Position numbers and translations under genes: made by a program. 64,000 bases of DNA from Halorussus salinus (GTDB taxonomy: Archaea > Halobacteriota > Halobacteria > Halobacteriales > Haladaptataceae), in contig NZ_SBIS02000007.1 of the NCBI RefSeq assembly GCF_004765815.2, positions 558,001-622,000 of the forward strand, given 5' to 3'. The notes under the pieces are model-generated. The model ran no database searches and was not told the origin of the DNA. It saw only the letters and a program-made list of their open reading frames with translations. The first letter of the stretch is position 1; every line of letters begins with the position of its first letter. Positions 50,560 to 60,501 of this stretch are shown piece by piece.

Positions 50560-52680
50560 ATGGCAAAATTTGTGCTGGCGCAGGCGGGGAGCGAGGCCAC
50601 CCGCCCCACGTTTTGGAAGATCGGCCATCTGGGCGAGGCCATCTTCTACTACCTCGCGGCGGTGGCGATAGCCATCTTCGCCGTCGGGGCCTACCAGCGA
50701 TTCGCGACCTACGCGCAGGGGACCGAATCGTGGTTCGACCGCCTCGACGACCTCACGGGGCGCATCGTCTCCGCGACGAAAATCGTCTTCTCGAACCAGA
50801 AGCAGTTCGACCGGGACCTCTACGGAGGTCTGATGCACGCGTTCATCTTCTGGGGCTTCCTGACCCTCCTCATCGGGACGACGATTCTGATGATAGACAT
50901 GGACATCTGGACGAAGGCGCTCGGCCAGCCCTCGTTCTTCGAGGGCGCGTTCTACCTTTCGTACTCGCTGGTGATGGACGCGATGGGACTGCTGTTCGTC
51001 GTCGGCGTCGGCATGGCCATCTACCGTCGCTACTGGGTCCGGGAGGGTCGCCTCTGGGGCAAGCACACCTCGACGGAGGACGACCTGTTCGTCTGGACGC
51101 TCTTCCTGCTCGGCGTCGGCGGCTATCTCACCGAGGGCGTCCGCATCCTCGGCACGAGCGCGACCCGCGACGTGTCCTTCGAGACGGTGAGCTTCGTCGG
51201 TTGGTTCGTCTACGACGTGTTGCAGGTCGCGGGCGTGACCCCCGCGATGGCGACCGCGGCCTACCCCGTCATCTGGTGGTCTCACGCGCTGTTGGCGCTC
51301 GCGTTCGTCGCCGCGATTCCCTACGCCAAACCGTTCCACATGATTTCGAGCTTCGCCAACGTCGTCACGCGCGACGAGAAGGCGGGCAAGCGCCTCCCCG
51401 GCGTTCCGGACGACGCCAGCCCCGAGGAGATCGGTCACGGCTCCATCGAGGACTTCTCGTGGAAGGAACTGCTCGACCACGACGCCTGTACGAAGTGCGG
51501 TCGCTGTTCGTCGGTCTGTCCCGCGAAGGCCTCGGGCCGACCGCTCGACCCCCGCGACGTGATTCTCGACCTGAAACAGTACCGCGAGGACCTCGAAGCG
51601 GGCCGGACCGAGGAGAAAGACATCATCGCCGACGGCGGTGCCTCGGTCATCAATTCGGAGACGATGGAGTCCTGCATGTCGTGCATGGCCTGCATGGACG
51701 CCTGTCCCGTCGAAATCGAACACGTCGAGCAGTTCACGCAGATGAACCGGCGGCTCACCGAGTCGGGCCAGATGGACAAAAACGTCCAAGACGCGATGAT
51801 GAACGTGTTCCAGAACGGCAACACGTTCGGCGAACCCCAGCGCAAGCGCCCCGACTGGGCCGACGAGTTGGACTTCGAGATTCCCGACGCGCGCGACGAA
51901 TCCGTCGAGTATCTGTGGTACGTCGGCGACTACCCGAGCTTCGACGAGCGCAACCGGAAGGTGGCCCGCTCGTTGGCGACCATCCTCGAGGAGTCCGGCG
52001 TCGAGTACGGCATCCTCTACGACGACGAGCAGGCCGACGGCAACGACGTGCGCCGCGTCGGCGAGGAGGGCCTCTACGAGATGCTGGTCGAGGACAACGC
52101 CGAGGCCATCCAGAACTGCGACTACGACAAAATCGTCTGCACGGACCCCCACAGCTACAACACCTTCAAGAACGAGTATCCCGAGTTCGAGGAGTGCGAC
52201 TGGACCGAAGACGACGTGTTCCACTACACGCAGGTCGTCGAGAACCTGTTCCGCAAGTTGGGTCTCTCGGGCAACGAACTCGACTACACCGTCACCTACC
52301 ACGACCCCTGTCACCTCGGCCGGTACAACGACGAGTACGAGGCACCCCGCGAAATCGTGAAAGCGACGGGCTGTGAGCTGGACGAGATGCCCCGCAACCG
52401 CGACGATTCGTTCTGTTGTGGCGGCGGCGGTGGCGGCCTCTGGATGGACTTCGAGGAGGACCCCAAGCCGAGCGAGGAGCGCCTGCGCGAGGCGCTGAAC
52501 GACACCGACGCGGGAGGCCGCGTCGAGAAGTTCGTCGTCGCCTGCCCGATGTGCATGACGATGTACGAGGACGGCCGCAAGACCGGCGGCTACGAGGAGG
52601 ACATCGACATCGTGGACGTGTCGGAACTCCTCGTGGAGGCCATCGGCCGGAAAGAGCAGGTCGAAGTCGCGGCGGACTGA
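50560..52680 (+). CDS. Membrane-bound HdrD/GlpC-like Fe-S oxidoreductase
   Basis: The 706-residue protein has an N-terminal membrane domain of about six helices (NarI/HdrE-like, residues about 20-280), then two 4Fe-4S motifs (CTKCGRCSSVCPAK from C310 and CMSCMACMDACPVE from C372) and a C-terminal HdrD-type part with two CCG domains (DPCHLGRYN near 583 and CCGGGGGGLWMDF near 617). It probably moves electrons between a membrane quinone or haem and a soluble partner; in haloarchaea such fusions accompany fatty-acid oxidation. A GTG nine bases upstream is possible; TATA-like AAAACTTAAG favours ATG 50560. Confidence 0.87.
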   Translation: MAKFVLAQAGSEATRPTFWKIGHLGEAIFYYLAAVAIAIFAVGAYQRFATYAQGTESWFDRLDDLTGRIVSATKIVFSNQKQFDRDLYGGLMHAFIFWGFLTLLIGTTILMIDMDIWTKALGQPSFFEGAFYLSYSLVMDAMGLLFVVGVGMAIYRRYWVREGRLWGKHTSTEDDLFVWTLFLLGVGGYLTEGVRILGTSATRDVSFETVSFVGWFVYDVLQVAGVTPAMATAAYPVIWWSHALLALAFVAAIPYAKPFHMISSFANVVTRDEKAGKRLPGVPDDASPEEIGHGSIEDFSWKELLDHDACTKCGRCSSVCPAKASGRPLDPRDVILDLKQYREDLEAGRTEEKDIIADGGASVINSETMESCMSCMACMDACPVEIEHVEQFTQMNRRLTESGQMDKNVQDAMMNVFQNGNTFGEPQRKRPDWADELDFEIPDARDESVEYLWYVGDYPSFDERNRKVARSLATILEESGVEYGILYDDEQADGNDVRRVGEEGLYEMLVEDNAEAIQNCDYDKIVCTDPHSYNTFKNEYPEFEECDWTEDDVFHYTQVVENLFRKLGLSGNELDYTVTYHDPCHLGRYNDEYEAPREIVKATGCELDEMPRNRDDSFCCGGGGGGLWMDFEEDPKPSEERLREALNDTDAGGRVEKFVVACPMCMTMYEDGRKTGGYEEDIDIVDVSELLVEAIGRKEQVEVAAD

Positions 52681-52733
52681 ACTGGGACCGACCGAATCCG
52701 ACCAACCAATTCGACCGACCGAACCGCGACCGA

Positions 52734-53166
52734 CTACGCCGCGATTTCCGCCGGGTCGAGTCGCGGAACGAGACCGTCGAAATCGTCGTCGAACGCCAGC
52801 ACCGCGTCGAAACCGTGTTCTTCTATCAGCGCAACCGTGGACGCGTCGGTGAAACTGAGGTCGTGGTCCCGGTAGCGGTCGAAGACCGCGACCGACCGGT
52901 CGAACAACTCCTCGGAGATGGTGACGAAATCTATCGCGTCGGGGTATCGGTCGCGGCCGAGAATTCGGTCTCCGACGACGGCCGCCTCCCGGAAACTGTT
53001 CGTTCGGCTACGAACGAGCGTCACCGTCTCGTCGTAAACGTAATCCGTCGTGTACGGACGACCGAACTCGCCGGACGTAACTCTCGACAGCGCCGCCGTC
53101 GCTATCTCGTGATTCGCGTTCGTTCTGGACGGCGCAGAAGACGCCGGTGTCGATGACGACGCTCAT
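52734..53166 (-). pseudogene. VapC-like PIN toxin, frameshifted
   Basis: The ATG at 53166 (overlapping the antitoxin TGA) starts MSVVIDTGVFCAVQNER, a normal PIN opening with the first acidic residue D6, but that frame stops after about 52 residues. The rest continues in another frame from about 53114 as NHEIATAALSRVTSG, VYDETVTLVRSRTN, LSFTDASTVALIEEH and a C-terminal DDDFDGL, holding the later PIN residues. The switch lies at 53112-53118. Family relatives usually read NERDANHE here; loss of one CGCGA unit would explain the break. Restored length would be about 145. It could be a sequencing error or a true disruption. Confidence 0.75.
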
Positions 53167-53462
53167 TTCCCGTACAGCGTCCGGTCTATCTCGTCTTCGG
53201 AGGTTTCGACGCCCCAGTCGCTCGTTCCTGCGAGAAAGGCGTCCCGCTCATCTTCCGAGAGACCTTCCCAGTCGTCGGAATCGGACTCACCCGCGTCGCG
53301 GAACGACGCGACGAACGCCGCCTTCGAGTCGTACCCCTCGCCGACGAGTCGGTCGAGGAGTTCCCGCTGGCTCACCTCCCGGCCGGTGGCCTCCTCGACC
53401 GCCGCTTGCAGTTGCTCTAATCGTCGCTTCGTCCGGTCCGAAACGTCCACCGACGAACTCAT
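53163..53462 (-). CDS. VapB-like antitoxin
   Basis: The 99-residue protein has an N-terminal ribbon/helix region MSSSVDVSDRTKRRLEQLQA with GREVSQRELLDRLVGEG, resembling haloarchaeal VapB-type antitoxins of the ribbon-helix-helix kind. An acidic C-terminal tail follows (ESDSDDWEGLSEDERDAFLA, ending TLYGK). ATG 53462 is supported by a CAAATACG box about 27 bp upstream. Its stop overlaps the toxin ATG. The antitoxin frame is intact though the toxin frame is not. Confidence 0.77.
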   Translation of the reverse strand: MSSSVDVSDRTKRRLEQLQAAVEEATGREVSQRELLDRLVGEGYDSKAAFVASFRDAGESDSDDWEGLSEDERDAFLAGTSDWGVETSEDEIDRTLYGK

Positions 53463-53697
53463 GCTATCAAACTGTTGTCCGTTTTCGTATTTGAAGGTTC
53501 GCCCAAAAACGACGACTGCCGCACCCATCGCGGCAGAGGTGCGCTCGCGTGAGTTCATTGCATGGCACGCGATGAATCGGCACGCGAGCGCAAATCGACC
53601 TACGAACCGAGCGTTGTTAGGTCTGACGCCTACCAGTTCGGAGAGAAACGCGCGGGGATAGCACGAGGAGTTCGTCGGGAGCAGAGAACGACCGGGG

Positions 53698-54414
53698 TTA
53701 GAGGAACCCGAAGAAGCCCTGCCCGGCCAAATAGAGCGCGGCCACCGCGAGCCACGACTGGAAGACGAGCGTGCCCAGCGCCGAGAGGAGAACGAACTCC
53801 CAGTCGCGCATCTCGGCGAACCCGGCCGGAACGGTGAGCATCCCGCGAGTGAACAGCAGGGCGTTGCTGACCGGGACGATGATTCGGCCCCACTTCTGGA
53901 ACCAGCCGTCGAAGCGGTCGAGTTGCTCCTCGTCGATTCGGAACCACCGCTTTTTCAGCAGGTACTCGCGGCCGCCCCGCTTGGCCAGCGAGAACAGCGC
54001 GAACTGGCCGATGGTCGCGCCGACGACCGCGACGAGGATGACCGCGGCGATGGCGTCGTAGTCGCTCGCGGAGTCGGCCAGCAAGGTGACCCCGATGGGG
54101 ACGAGGCTCTCGCTCGGCGCGAAATAGAGGAGCATCGCGCCCTCCAAGATGAGGATGAGAAACAGCGCGAGCAGGCCGTACTGGTCGAGCCACGCTCGGG
54201 CTAGCTCCTCGTTGCCGACGAAGAACAGGCCGACGCCGACCACTGCCGCGAGGACGATGCCCACGGTCAGTAGGACGACGCCGTTGTCGGCCAGAAACTC
54301 CCGGACGCGGCCGGGTTCGGTCGCGTTCGACAGCAACACGCCTCCGAGGACGATTACGACGAACCCGAGCGCGACTGGCGCGTCGGGAGCGACGAGAGCG
54401 GGCGGGGACAGCAT
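53698..54414 (-). CDS. DedA/SNARE-associated-type membrane protein
   Basis: The 238-residue protein has five to six helices. After two N-terminal helices comes the DedA-like core: EGAMLLYFAPSESLVPIGV, a loop KRGGREYLLKKRWFRIDEEQ, then the re-entrant FTRGMLTVPAGFAEM with the conserved Arg and Pro-Gly-type turn. DedA proteins flip or carry lipid head groups such as undecaprenyl or phospholipids and support membrane homeostasis. Start ATG 54414 (MLSPPAL) is preferred over a long Arg-rich extension. Divergent from hemB. Confidence 0.84.
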   Translation of the reverse strand: MLSPPALVAPDAPVALGFVVIVLGGVLLSNATEPGRVREFLADNGVVLLTVGIVLAAVVGVGLFFVGNEELARAWLDQYGLLALFLILILEGAMLLYFAPSESLVPIGVTLLADSASDYDAIAAVILVAVVGATIGQFALFSLAKRGGREYLLKKRWFRIDEEQLDRFDGWFQKWGRIIVPVSNALLFTRGMLTVPAGFAEMRDWEFVLLSALGTLVFQSWLAVAALYLAGQGFFGFL

Positions 54415-54587
54415 TCGTGAGTGTCGTATCGACTGGGCGTAGTAAATGCGTTGTGACCCCGACCGAGTAGGAATCGCCGACGGACCCCGAACAGGAGCGG
54501 TGAATCGACGCCGAGGAGACCGGCGAATCGCCGCGAAGGGGTCGCCGCGAGCGACGCGGTTTTGAGACCCGCGGCGCAAGTGCCGAC

Positions 54588-55583
<996 letters not shown>

Positions 55584-55687
55584 ATCGCCGAGCGGCCCTT
55601 TTCGTCGGCTTCAGTAATATCACTCCTCGTCCGCCAAGAAATCGGCCTGCACAAAATATAATCAGTAGTAGCTCAAATAATCCTGTA

Positions 55688-56254
55688 ATGGCTGAACACA
55701 CTGGCGAACCGTCCGTTCCGTCGCCGCTGGACGACTACCGAGCGAAAACGGAGAGTCGGAGCGCCTTGGACCGTGTGTCGATACTCGTCCCGAATCTGAC
55801 CGAGAAGACTACCGTGGCGGAAGTCGCAGACAACGCCGACGTGTCGAAAGAGACCGCCAGAAAGCATCTGAACCACTTCGAGAACTGGAACGTGCTTGTC
55901 CGGACCGGAAAGAACCCGGAGACGTTCGTCCGGAACGAGTCGTACTTCGACTGGCTCAGGGTCGATACGCTCCAGCGCGAGCAGTCCGTCGAAGAGCTAC
56001 AGGAGACCCTAAGCGAACTCGCGGAGGAAGACGAGCAGTTCGCCGAGGAGTTCGACGTGGATTCGCCCAGAGACGTAGATATTTTGAGTGGAGGGTACGA
56101 GAATGCGGGAGAGTCGGCGGAGAAAATCCGACGGTGGCAGAGCGTCCGCGACCGGATGGACGACGTGGCGGCCGCGCTCCGAAACGAACTCGACCTCGGT
56201 TCGACTGCTCCGCGGGACGATAGTTCCGGAAACCGTCTCCGGATTTCGGAATAA
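55688..56254 (+). CDS. HTH protein, likely partner of TumE-like gene
   Basis: The 188-residue protein has an HTH at about 40-75: KTTVAEVADNADVSKETARK then HLNHFENWNVLVRTGKNPET (recognition helix and wing). The second half is a long acidic helix region (SVEELQETLSELAEEDEQFA) ending in a variable tail. ATG 55688 is about 30 bp after a strong ACAAAATATAATC box. The next gene, 41 bp downstream, resembles the TumE/DUF6516 toxin type, so this is probably its antitoxin or regulator. That role is inference. Confidence 0.73.
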   Translation: MAEHTGEPSVPSPLDDYRAKTESRSALDRVSILVPNLTEKTTVAEVADNADVSKETARKHLNHFENWNVLVRTGKNPETFVRNESYFDWLRVDTLQREQSVEELQETLSELAEEDEQFAEEFDVDSPRDVDILSGGYENAGESAEKIRRWQSVRDRMDDVAAALRNELDLGSTAPRDDSSGNRLRISE

Positions 56255-56295
56255 GTATATTTAAATTGTGTAGTCAAAATAGTCTAACTAGCGTC

Positions 56296-56724
56296 GTGAG
56301 TCGAGCGCCAGTAGACGACCGGGTGTTGCGCGACATCGCCGACGAGTGGCGAGGACTAACTTGGGTGACGGCTATCGCTGTCCGACCGCGAAATAAACCG
56401 AAGAAGGCGGTCATCGAACTCGAATCCGACTATTACCCGAGTGAAGTCCGACAAGTATCGGTCGAGTTCGAGGTACTGATAAGCGGAGACTTCTTCGCCA
56501 CGTATCGTGAGGTCTGGGACCGAGAGGCCGACGATTACCGGTGTCGATGGGACCGGCACCCGAACGACCACAACTCCAGAGACCACTTCCACGAACCGCC
56601 GGACTGCGAACGGGCGATAGACAGAGACGACTTTCCGAAGTACCCGTACCAGATGACCGAACTCGTTCTCCGGTTCGTAGAGCGCCGACGCGGGACGGCG
56701 TTCGAGGAGTCACGACTCGACTGA
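56296..56724 (+). CDS. TumE/DUF6516-like protein (putative toxin)
   Basis: From the GTG at 56296 the protein has 142 residues. The stretch YRCRWDRHPNDHNSRDHFHE with following PPDCE resembles the DUF6516/TumE family, where HP.PHN..DHFH is the conserved core; TumE proteins are annotated as toxins of two-gene systems with HTH partners. A TTG at 56266 would add ten residues, but the TATATTTAAA box at 56256-56265 fits transcription starting near 56290. Nuclease activity is suspected for the family because of the histidines, not proven here. Confidence 0.66.
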   Translation: MSRAPVDDRVLRDIADEWRGLTWVTAIAVRPRNKPKKAVIELESDYYPSEVRQVSVEFEVLISGDFFATYREVWDREADDYRCRWDRHPNDHNSRDHFHEPPDCERAIDRDDFPKYPYQMTELVLRFVERRRGTAFEESRLD

Positions 56725-57061
56725 CGTTTCGACGCCCGAGATGCTCGGTTTCTCGCGCGCGTCGCCGACTCGTGGGATACCCTGCCAGTCGCGGACCCCG
56801 GCCTACGAACGTCAGGAAATCGACCGCCCGAACGTCCGCTTTCTGGACGGAATACAACCTTATATCCGTATTATCCGATTTTAAATCGGACGGTCGTCTA
56901 CCGCAGACACGATATTCTGTATATCTTCAACACTTACCCTTATGTACTGCTTTGCCGTCACACTATATCGTGAGCGAACACACGAACTCGGTGGAATTCG
57001 AGATATTCCTGAACAGTCGTCCAGACGATTTGGTGGAGATGCCGACCGAGGAGGGAGAGAG
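56725..57061. other. Intergenic region before the Amt-PII gene
   Basis: No gene fits; frames here are Arg-rich. The part from 56860 to 57000 is AT-rich with several TATA-like boxes (CTTATATCC, CTGTATATC, CACTATATCG). A 17-bp palindrome at 56874-56890 is listed separately. GAGGAGGGA at 57049-57057 is a good Shine-Dalgarno for the ATG at 57062, so the transcript carries a leader. Confidence 0.55.
56874..56890. promoter_or_regulatory. 17-bp palindrome upstream of Amt-PII gene
   Basis: TCCGATTT-T-AAATCGGA has perfect 8-bp arms around one base. It lies about 170 bp before the start codon, next to TATA-like CTTATATCC (56859-56867), and could bind a dimeric nitrogen regulator. It does not match the GGAA-N6-TTCC NrpR site. 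Confidence 0.5.
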
Positions 57062-58732
57062 ATGCTAGATGCACCCATGCAGGTGGACCCCTCGTCGATA
57101 GCCAGCGGGGTCAACAACGTCTGGGTCCTGACCGTGACCTTCCTCATCTTCTTCATGCACGCGGGCTTCGCGATGCTGGAGGCCGGGCAGGTTCGGTCGA
57201 AGAACGTCGCCAACCAGTTGACGAAGAACATGCTGACGTGGAGCGTCGGCGTGCTGGTCTACTTCCTCGTCGGCGCGGGCATCTCGTCGGTCGTCGGCGG
57301 GGCCGCCGACCCCTTCGCCTACGTCTCGGGCGGCTCGGACTCGTGGATAGGCTGGCTCTTCGGCGCGGTGTTCGCCATGACCGCGGCGACCATCGTCTCC
57401 GGCGCTGTCGCGGGCCGCGCGAAGCTCCGGGCCTACGTGAGCTACACCGTCCTGCTGGCGGCGGTCATCTACCCGGTCGTCGTCGGCTTCACGTGGGCTG
57501 GCGGCTTCCTGAACGACATCGGACCGGGCTTTCAGGACTTCGCGGGCGGCGTCATCGTCCACGGGATGGGCGGCATCGCGGGCCTGACCGCGGCGTGGAT
57601 TCTCGGCCCCCGGATGGACCGCTACGACGACGACGGCTCGGTCAACGTCATCCCCGGCCACTCCATCACCTTCGCGGTACTCGGGACGCTCATCCTCTGT
57701 TTCGGCTGGTACGGCTTCAACGTCGGCACGGCCGCGAGCGTCTTCGTGGTCGAGAACGGGACGCTCGCGCTCGGCGCGTTCGCCGACACGGTGGGCCGCG
57801 TCGCGCTGACCACCACGCTGGGCATGGCCGCGGGTGCAATCGGCGCGAGCGCCGTCTCGCTGGTCAAGACGAAGAAAGTCGATACGCTCTACGTCGCCAA
57901 CGGAATGTTGGCCGGACTGGTCGGCATCACCAGCAACACGAACGGGATTACGTGGGTCGGCGCGCTAGTCGTCGGCCTGCTGGCTGGCGGACAGCTTCCG
58001 GTCGTCTTCGAGTTCGTGGAGAAGAAGCTGAAGATAGACGACGTGTGCGCGGTCTTTCCGGTCCACGGCTCGGCGGGTCTCCTCGGGGCGCTCGCGTTCC
58101 CCTTCTTCGCCATTCCGGGCTACGAGGTCAGCTTCGTCGCCCAACTGGTCGGCGTCTCGGTCATCGCGCTGTGGACGGTCGCCGGGACCGGACTCGTCTT
58201 CGGCGTGTTGAAACTGCTGGGACAGGCCCGCGTCAGCGCGGAACACGAGCGCGAGGGCCTCGACATCGCGGAACACGGCGTGGACACCTACCCCGAGTTC
58301 GGCGGGCCCGACGTGGACGCGGGCGCGGTCAGAACTGACGGTAGCGGTGTCGTCCGCGCGGACGGTGCGGGCGACCCGCCCAACGCGGGGAAGATCAAGA
58401 TGGTCACGGCCGTCGTCCGGCCCGACCGCCTCAGCAACGTCAAGACCGCCCTCGCCCAAGTAGGCGCGCCGAGCCTCACGGTCACGAACGTCTCGGGCCG
58501 CGGGAGCCAGCCCGCCAAGACCGGCCAGTGGCGCGGCGAGGAGTACACCGTGGACCTCCACCAGAAGGTCAAAGTCGAGTGCGTCGTCGCCGACGTGCCC
58601 GCCGACGAGGTAGTCGAAGCCATCCGCGAGGCCGCCGACACGGGCGAGCCGGGCGACGGCAAGATATTCGTCGTGCCGGTCGAGGACGCCTGTCAGGTCC
58701 GGACCGGCGTCCGCGGTCCGGAAGCGGTGTAG
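57062..58732 (+). CDS. amt: Ammonium transporter fused to a PII (GlnK-type) domain
   Basis: The 556-residue protein is an Amt/Rh transporter (residues about 15-400, eleven helices) followed by a GlnB/GlnK domain (from [15 protein letters not shown] at 444). In the channel D158 and the twin histidines H167 ([12 protein letters not shown]) and H335 ([11 protein letters not shown]) are kept. The PII part has a T-loop region [20 protein letters not shown] with the Tyr, and the closing [18 protein letters not shown]. Separate GlnK proteins normally block Amt; here blocker and channel are one chain. Start ATG 57062 has a good Shine-Dalgarno. Confidence 0.9.
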   Translation: MLDAPMQVDPSSIASGVNNVWVLTVTFLIFFMHAGFAMLEAGQVRSKNVANQLTKNMLTWSVGVLVYFLVGAGISSVVGGAADPFAYVSGGSDSWIGWLFGAVFAMTAATIVSGAVAGRAKLRAYVSYTVLLAAVIYPVVVGFTWAGGFLNDIGPGFQDFAGGVIVHGMGGIAGLTAAWILGPRMDRYDDDGSVNVIPGHSITFAVLGTLILCFGWYGFNVGTAASVFVVENGTLALGAFADTVGRVALTTTLGMAAGAIGASAVSLVKTKKVDTLYVANGMLAGLVGITSNTNGITWVGALVVGLLAGGQLPVVFEFVEKKLKIDDVCAVFPVHGSAGLLGALAFPFFAIPGYEVSFVAQLVGVSVIALWTVAGTGLVFGVLKLLGQARVSAEHEREGLDIAEHGVDTYPEFGGPDVDAGAVRTDGSGVVRADGAGDPPNAGKIKMVTAVVRPDRLSNVKTALAQVGAPSLTVTNVSGRGSQPAKTGQWRGEEYTVDLHQKVKVECVVADVPADEVVEAIREAADTGEPGDGKIFVVPVEDACQVRTGVRGPEAV

Positions 58733-58803
58733 CGCACTCCCGAACGCCTCCTCTCTTTCCGGTCCGCGAAAGTTTATTATCGCGGTCCGAGTCTCGATTC
58801 ACG

Positions 58804-59229
58804 ATGAACAACGGGGAAGTGACCGACGGCGGCGAGCCTCTCGTCGATTTCCTGCGGTCGAAGGCCGGAGATTCACTGCGAGGCGTCATCAGATACGACA
58901 GCGACGACTACCGGTTCCTCTACGTCCGAACCGACGTTACCGAGGCCTACGGCGGAACGTCGAATTTCGAGGCGGTGGTCAGACAGTACCGGGAAGCCGA
59001 GCCGACCGAGTCCAAGCAGGAGGGGACCCTCTACGCCGGAAACCATCACGTCACGGTCCGGCTGTACGACGACGCCGCGATTCTTCACTTCCCGCAGGGC
59101 GAGGAGTACGGAACCATCGTGAGCGTGGACCCGAACGTCGCGCAGGGGCTATCGACGTTCACGTACGACTGTCTCGAACGCATCTTTCGGGATTCCCCCC
59201 AGCGAATCTCGAACGTGCCCGACTGGTAG
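58804..59229 (+). CDS. Haloarchaeal hypothetical protein, related to 60502-60942
   Basis: The 141-residue soluble protein reads SLRGVIRYDSDDYRFLYVRT DVTEAYGG and later VTVRLYDDAAILHFPQGEEY, then GLSTFTYDCLERI. The same sequence of landmarks (RYxxDxxxxLYVRxDV, HFP, a closing helix) occurs in the protein at 60502-60942, so the two are distant paralogues. Such proteins are widespread in haloarchaea without known role. ATG 58804 follows a TTTATTATCG box at 58772-58781, about 25-30 bp upstream, a leaderless pattern. Confidence 0.68.
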   Translation: MNNGEVTDGGEPLVDFLRSKAGDSLRGVIRYDSDDYRFLYVRTDVTEAYGGTSNFEAVVRQYREAEPTESKQEGTLYAGNHHVTVRLYDDAAILHFPQGEEYGTIVSVDPNVAQGLSTFTYDCLERIFRDSPQRISNVPDW

Positions 59230-59282
59230 CGCGCCGCGGCCCGGAGCCAACGTATATCCCGTCTCGCCGGGAAACACTCGCC

Positions 59283-59699
59283 ATGGTCGAGAAACAGACT
59301 ACCGCTCGGTCCGCCGACCGCCCTCCCGCTACCGGCAGGCGTCCGCCCGACGACGACCCCAACACACTGATGAACGCTATCGTCGGTGCCGTCGTGACGG
59401 TCGTCACCGCGCCCGCGCTCCCGTTCGCGGCCATCGCTGGCGGCGGGGTCGCGGGCTACTTGCAGGGGACGGACCTCGGAGACGGCGCGAAGGTCGGTGC
59501 CATCTCCGGCGCGCTGGCGGCGGTTCCGGCGTTCTTCTTCGCGTGGTTCGTCGCGGCCTTCCTCCTGCTCGGCGCGGACCCAGTTCTCGCAGTCACGAGC
59601 GTCTTCGCGGTTCTCCTCTTCGTGGTCGTCGCTGGCTACCTCGTCGGTGCCGGGGCGCTCGGCGGCGCGCTCGGCGCGTACCTACACCGGGAACTCTGA
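59283..59699 (+). CDS. DUF5518-like membrane protein
   Basis: The 138-residue protein has a charged N-terminus (about 30 residues) and four hydrophobic stretches. The glycine-rich AIAGGGVAGYLQGTDLGDGA and KVGAISGALAAVPAFFFAWF segments resemble haloarchaeal membrane proteins grouped as DUF5518. GALGGALGAYLHREL closes the chain. Function unknown. It lies between two hypothetical genes on the same strand, each with its own short upstream gap. Confidence 0.7.
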   Translation: MVEKQTTARSADRPPATGRRPPDDDPNTLMNAIVGAVVTVVTAPALPFAAIAGGGVAGYLQGTDLGDGAKVGAISGALAAVPAFFFAWFVAAFLLLGADPVLAVTSVFAVLLFVVVAGYLVGAGALGGALGAYLHREL

Positions 59700-59816
59700 G
59701 CCGAATCGGACCGGGCACCCCGACCTGCTCGAATCGGGTCCCGACTGACCCGCCCGAACGGGACGAGGACGGACGTACCATTTTTATAAACTCGTCCCGA
59801 GGAGGTTCCGATAACA

Positions 59817-60467
59817 GTGTCCGACGCCGAGACCGGTGGCGCGTTGCCCGTGTCGCCCGAATCGCTGGCCGACGAGACGAACGTCCTCGTCGCCGGAGAG
59901 CCGTTCACGCGCAAGCGCGAGGTGATGCTCGAACTGTTGGACACGCCCGACCGAGGAGCCATCCTCGCGACGACGAAACTGAGCGCGGCCCGACTCAAGC
60001 AGGCGTTCGACCGGCGGTACGACGCCGCGGCGTGGGACCTCCGGTTCGTGGACTGCGTGAGCAAGGGGCGGTCGGTCGAGGCCGTCCGGGAGACCGAGAC
60101 GGTCCGGTACGTCGCCGACCCCGGCGACCTGACCGGCATCGGCATCGAACTCTCGGGGTTCATGCAGGAGTTCTACCACCGCGACGACTTGGCGCGCGCC
60201 CGACTCGGCTTCGACTCGCTGTCGCCGGTCCTGATGTACGCCGACCTGCGTCGGGTCTACCAGTTTCTCCACGTCGTCACCGGCCGCATCGCCAGTTCCG
60301 GCTTCGCGGGCGTGTTCACCCTCGATACGGTCCGCGGGGACCGGCAGGCGGCCGACCGACTGATGCAGGTGTTCGACGCGCTCGTGGAAGTCAGAGAGAC
60401 CGACGACGGCGAGCAGTTGCGCGTCCGCGGCGGCGACTTCGGCCCGAAGACGTGGACCGAGTTCTGA
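59817..60467 (+). CDS. RecA/KaiC-like protein with degenerate Walker A
   Basis: The 216-residue protein follows the RecA-superfamily outline: NVLVAGEPFTRKREVMLELL at the Walker A position (lacking the GK[ST] ending), a GAILATTKLSAARLKQAF strand-helix, GIGIELSGFMQEF and RLGFDSLSPVLMYADLRRVY, where KaiC-like proteins have Walker B. Haloarchaea have many such ATPase-like proteins, often next to sensor or regulator genes. Without a P-loop lysine ATP hydrolysis is doubtful. GTG start at 59817 follows TTTTTATAAAC about 30 bp upstream, a strong leaderless promoter. Confidence 0.68.
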   Translation: MSDAETGGALPVSPESLADETNVLVAGEPFTRKREVMLELLDTPDRGAILATTKLSAARLKQAFDRRYDAAAWDLRFVDCVSKGRSVEAVRETETVRYVADPGDLTGIGIELSGFMQEFYHRDDLARARLGFDSLSPVLMYADLRRVYQFLHVVTGRIASSGFAGVFTLDTVRGDRQAADRLMQVFDALVEVRETDDGEQLRVRGGDFGPKTWTEF

Positions 60468-60501
60468 GGCTGGAGAGACGAGACTCGTCGTGCAGTCCGA
60501 C

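Noticed and set aside
50215-52314. Very long (699-codon) minus-strand open frame opposite the Fe-S oxidoreductase
   Set aside because: Antisense shadow of a high-GC gene; Val/Leu/Gly/Arg-rich composition without motifs, while the opposite strand has CxxC clusters and membrane helices.
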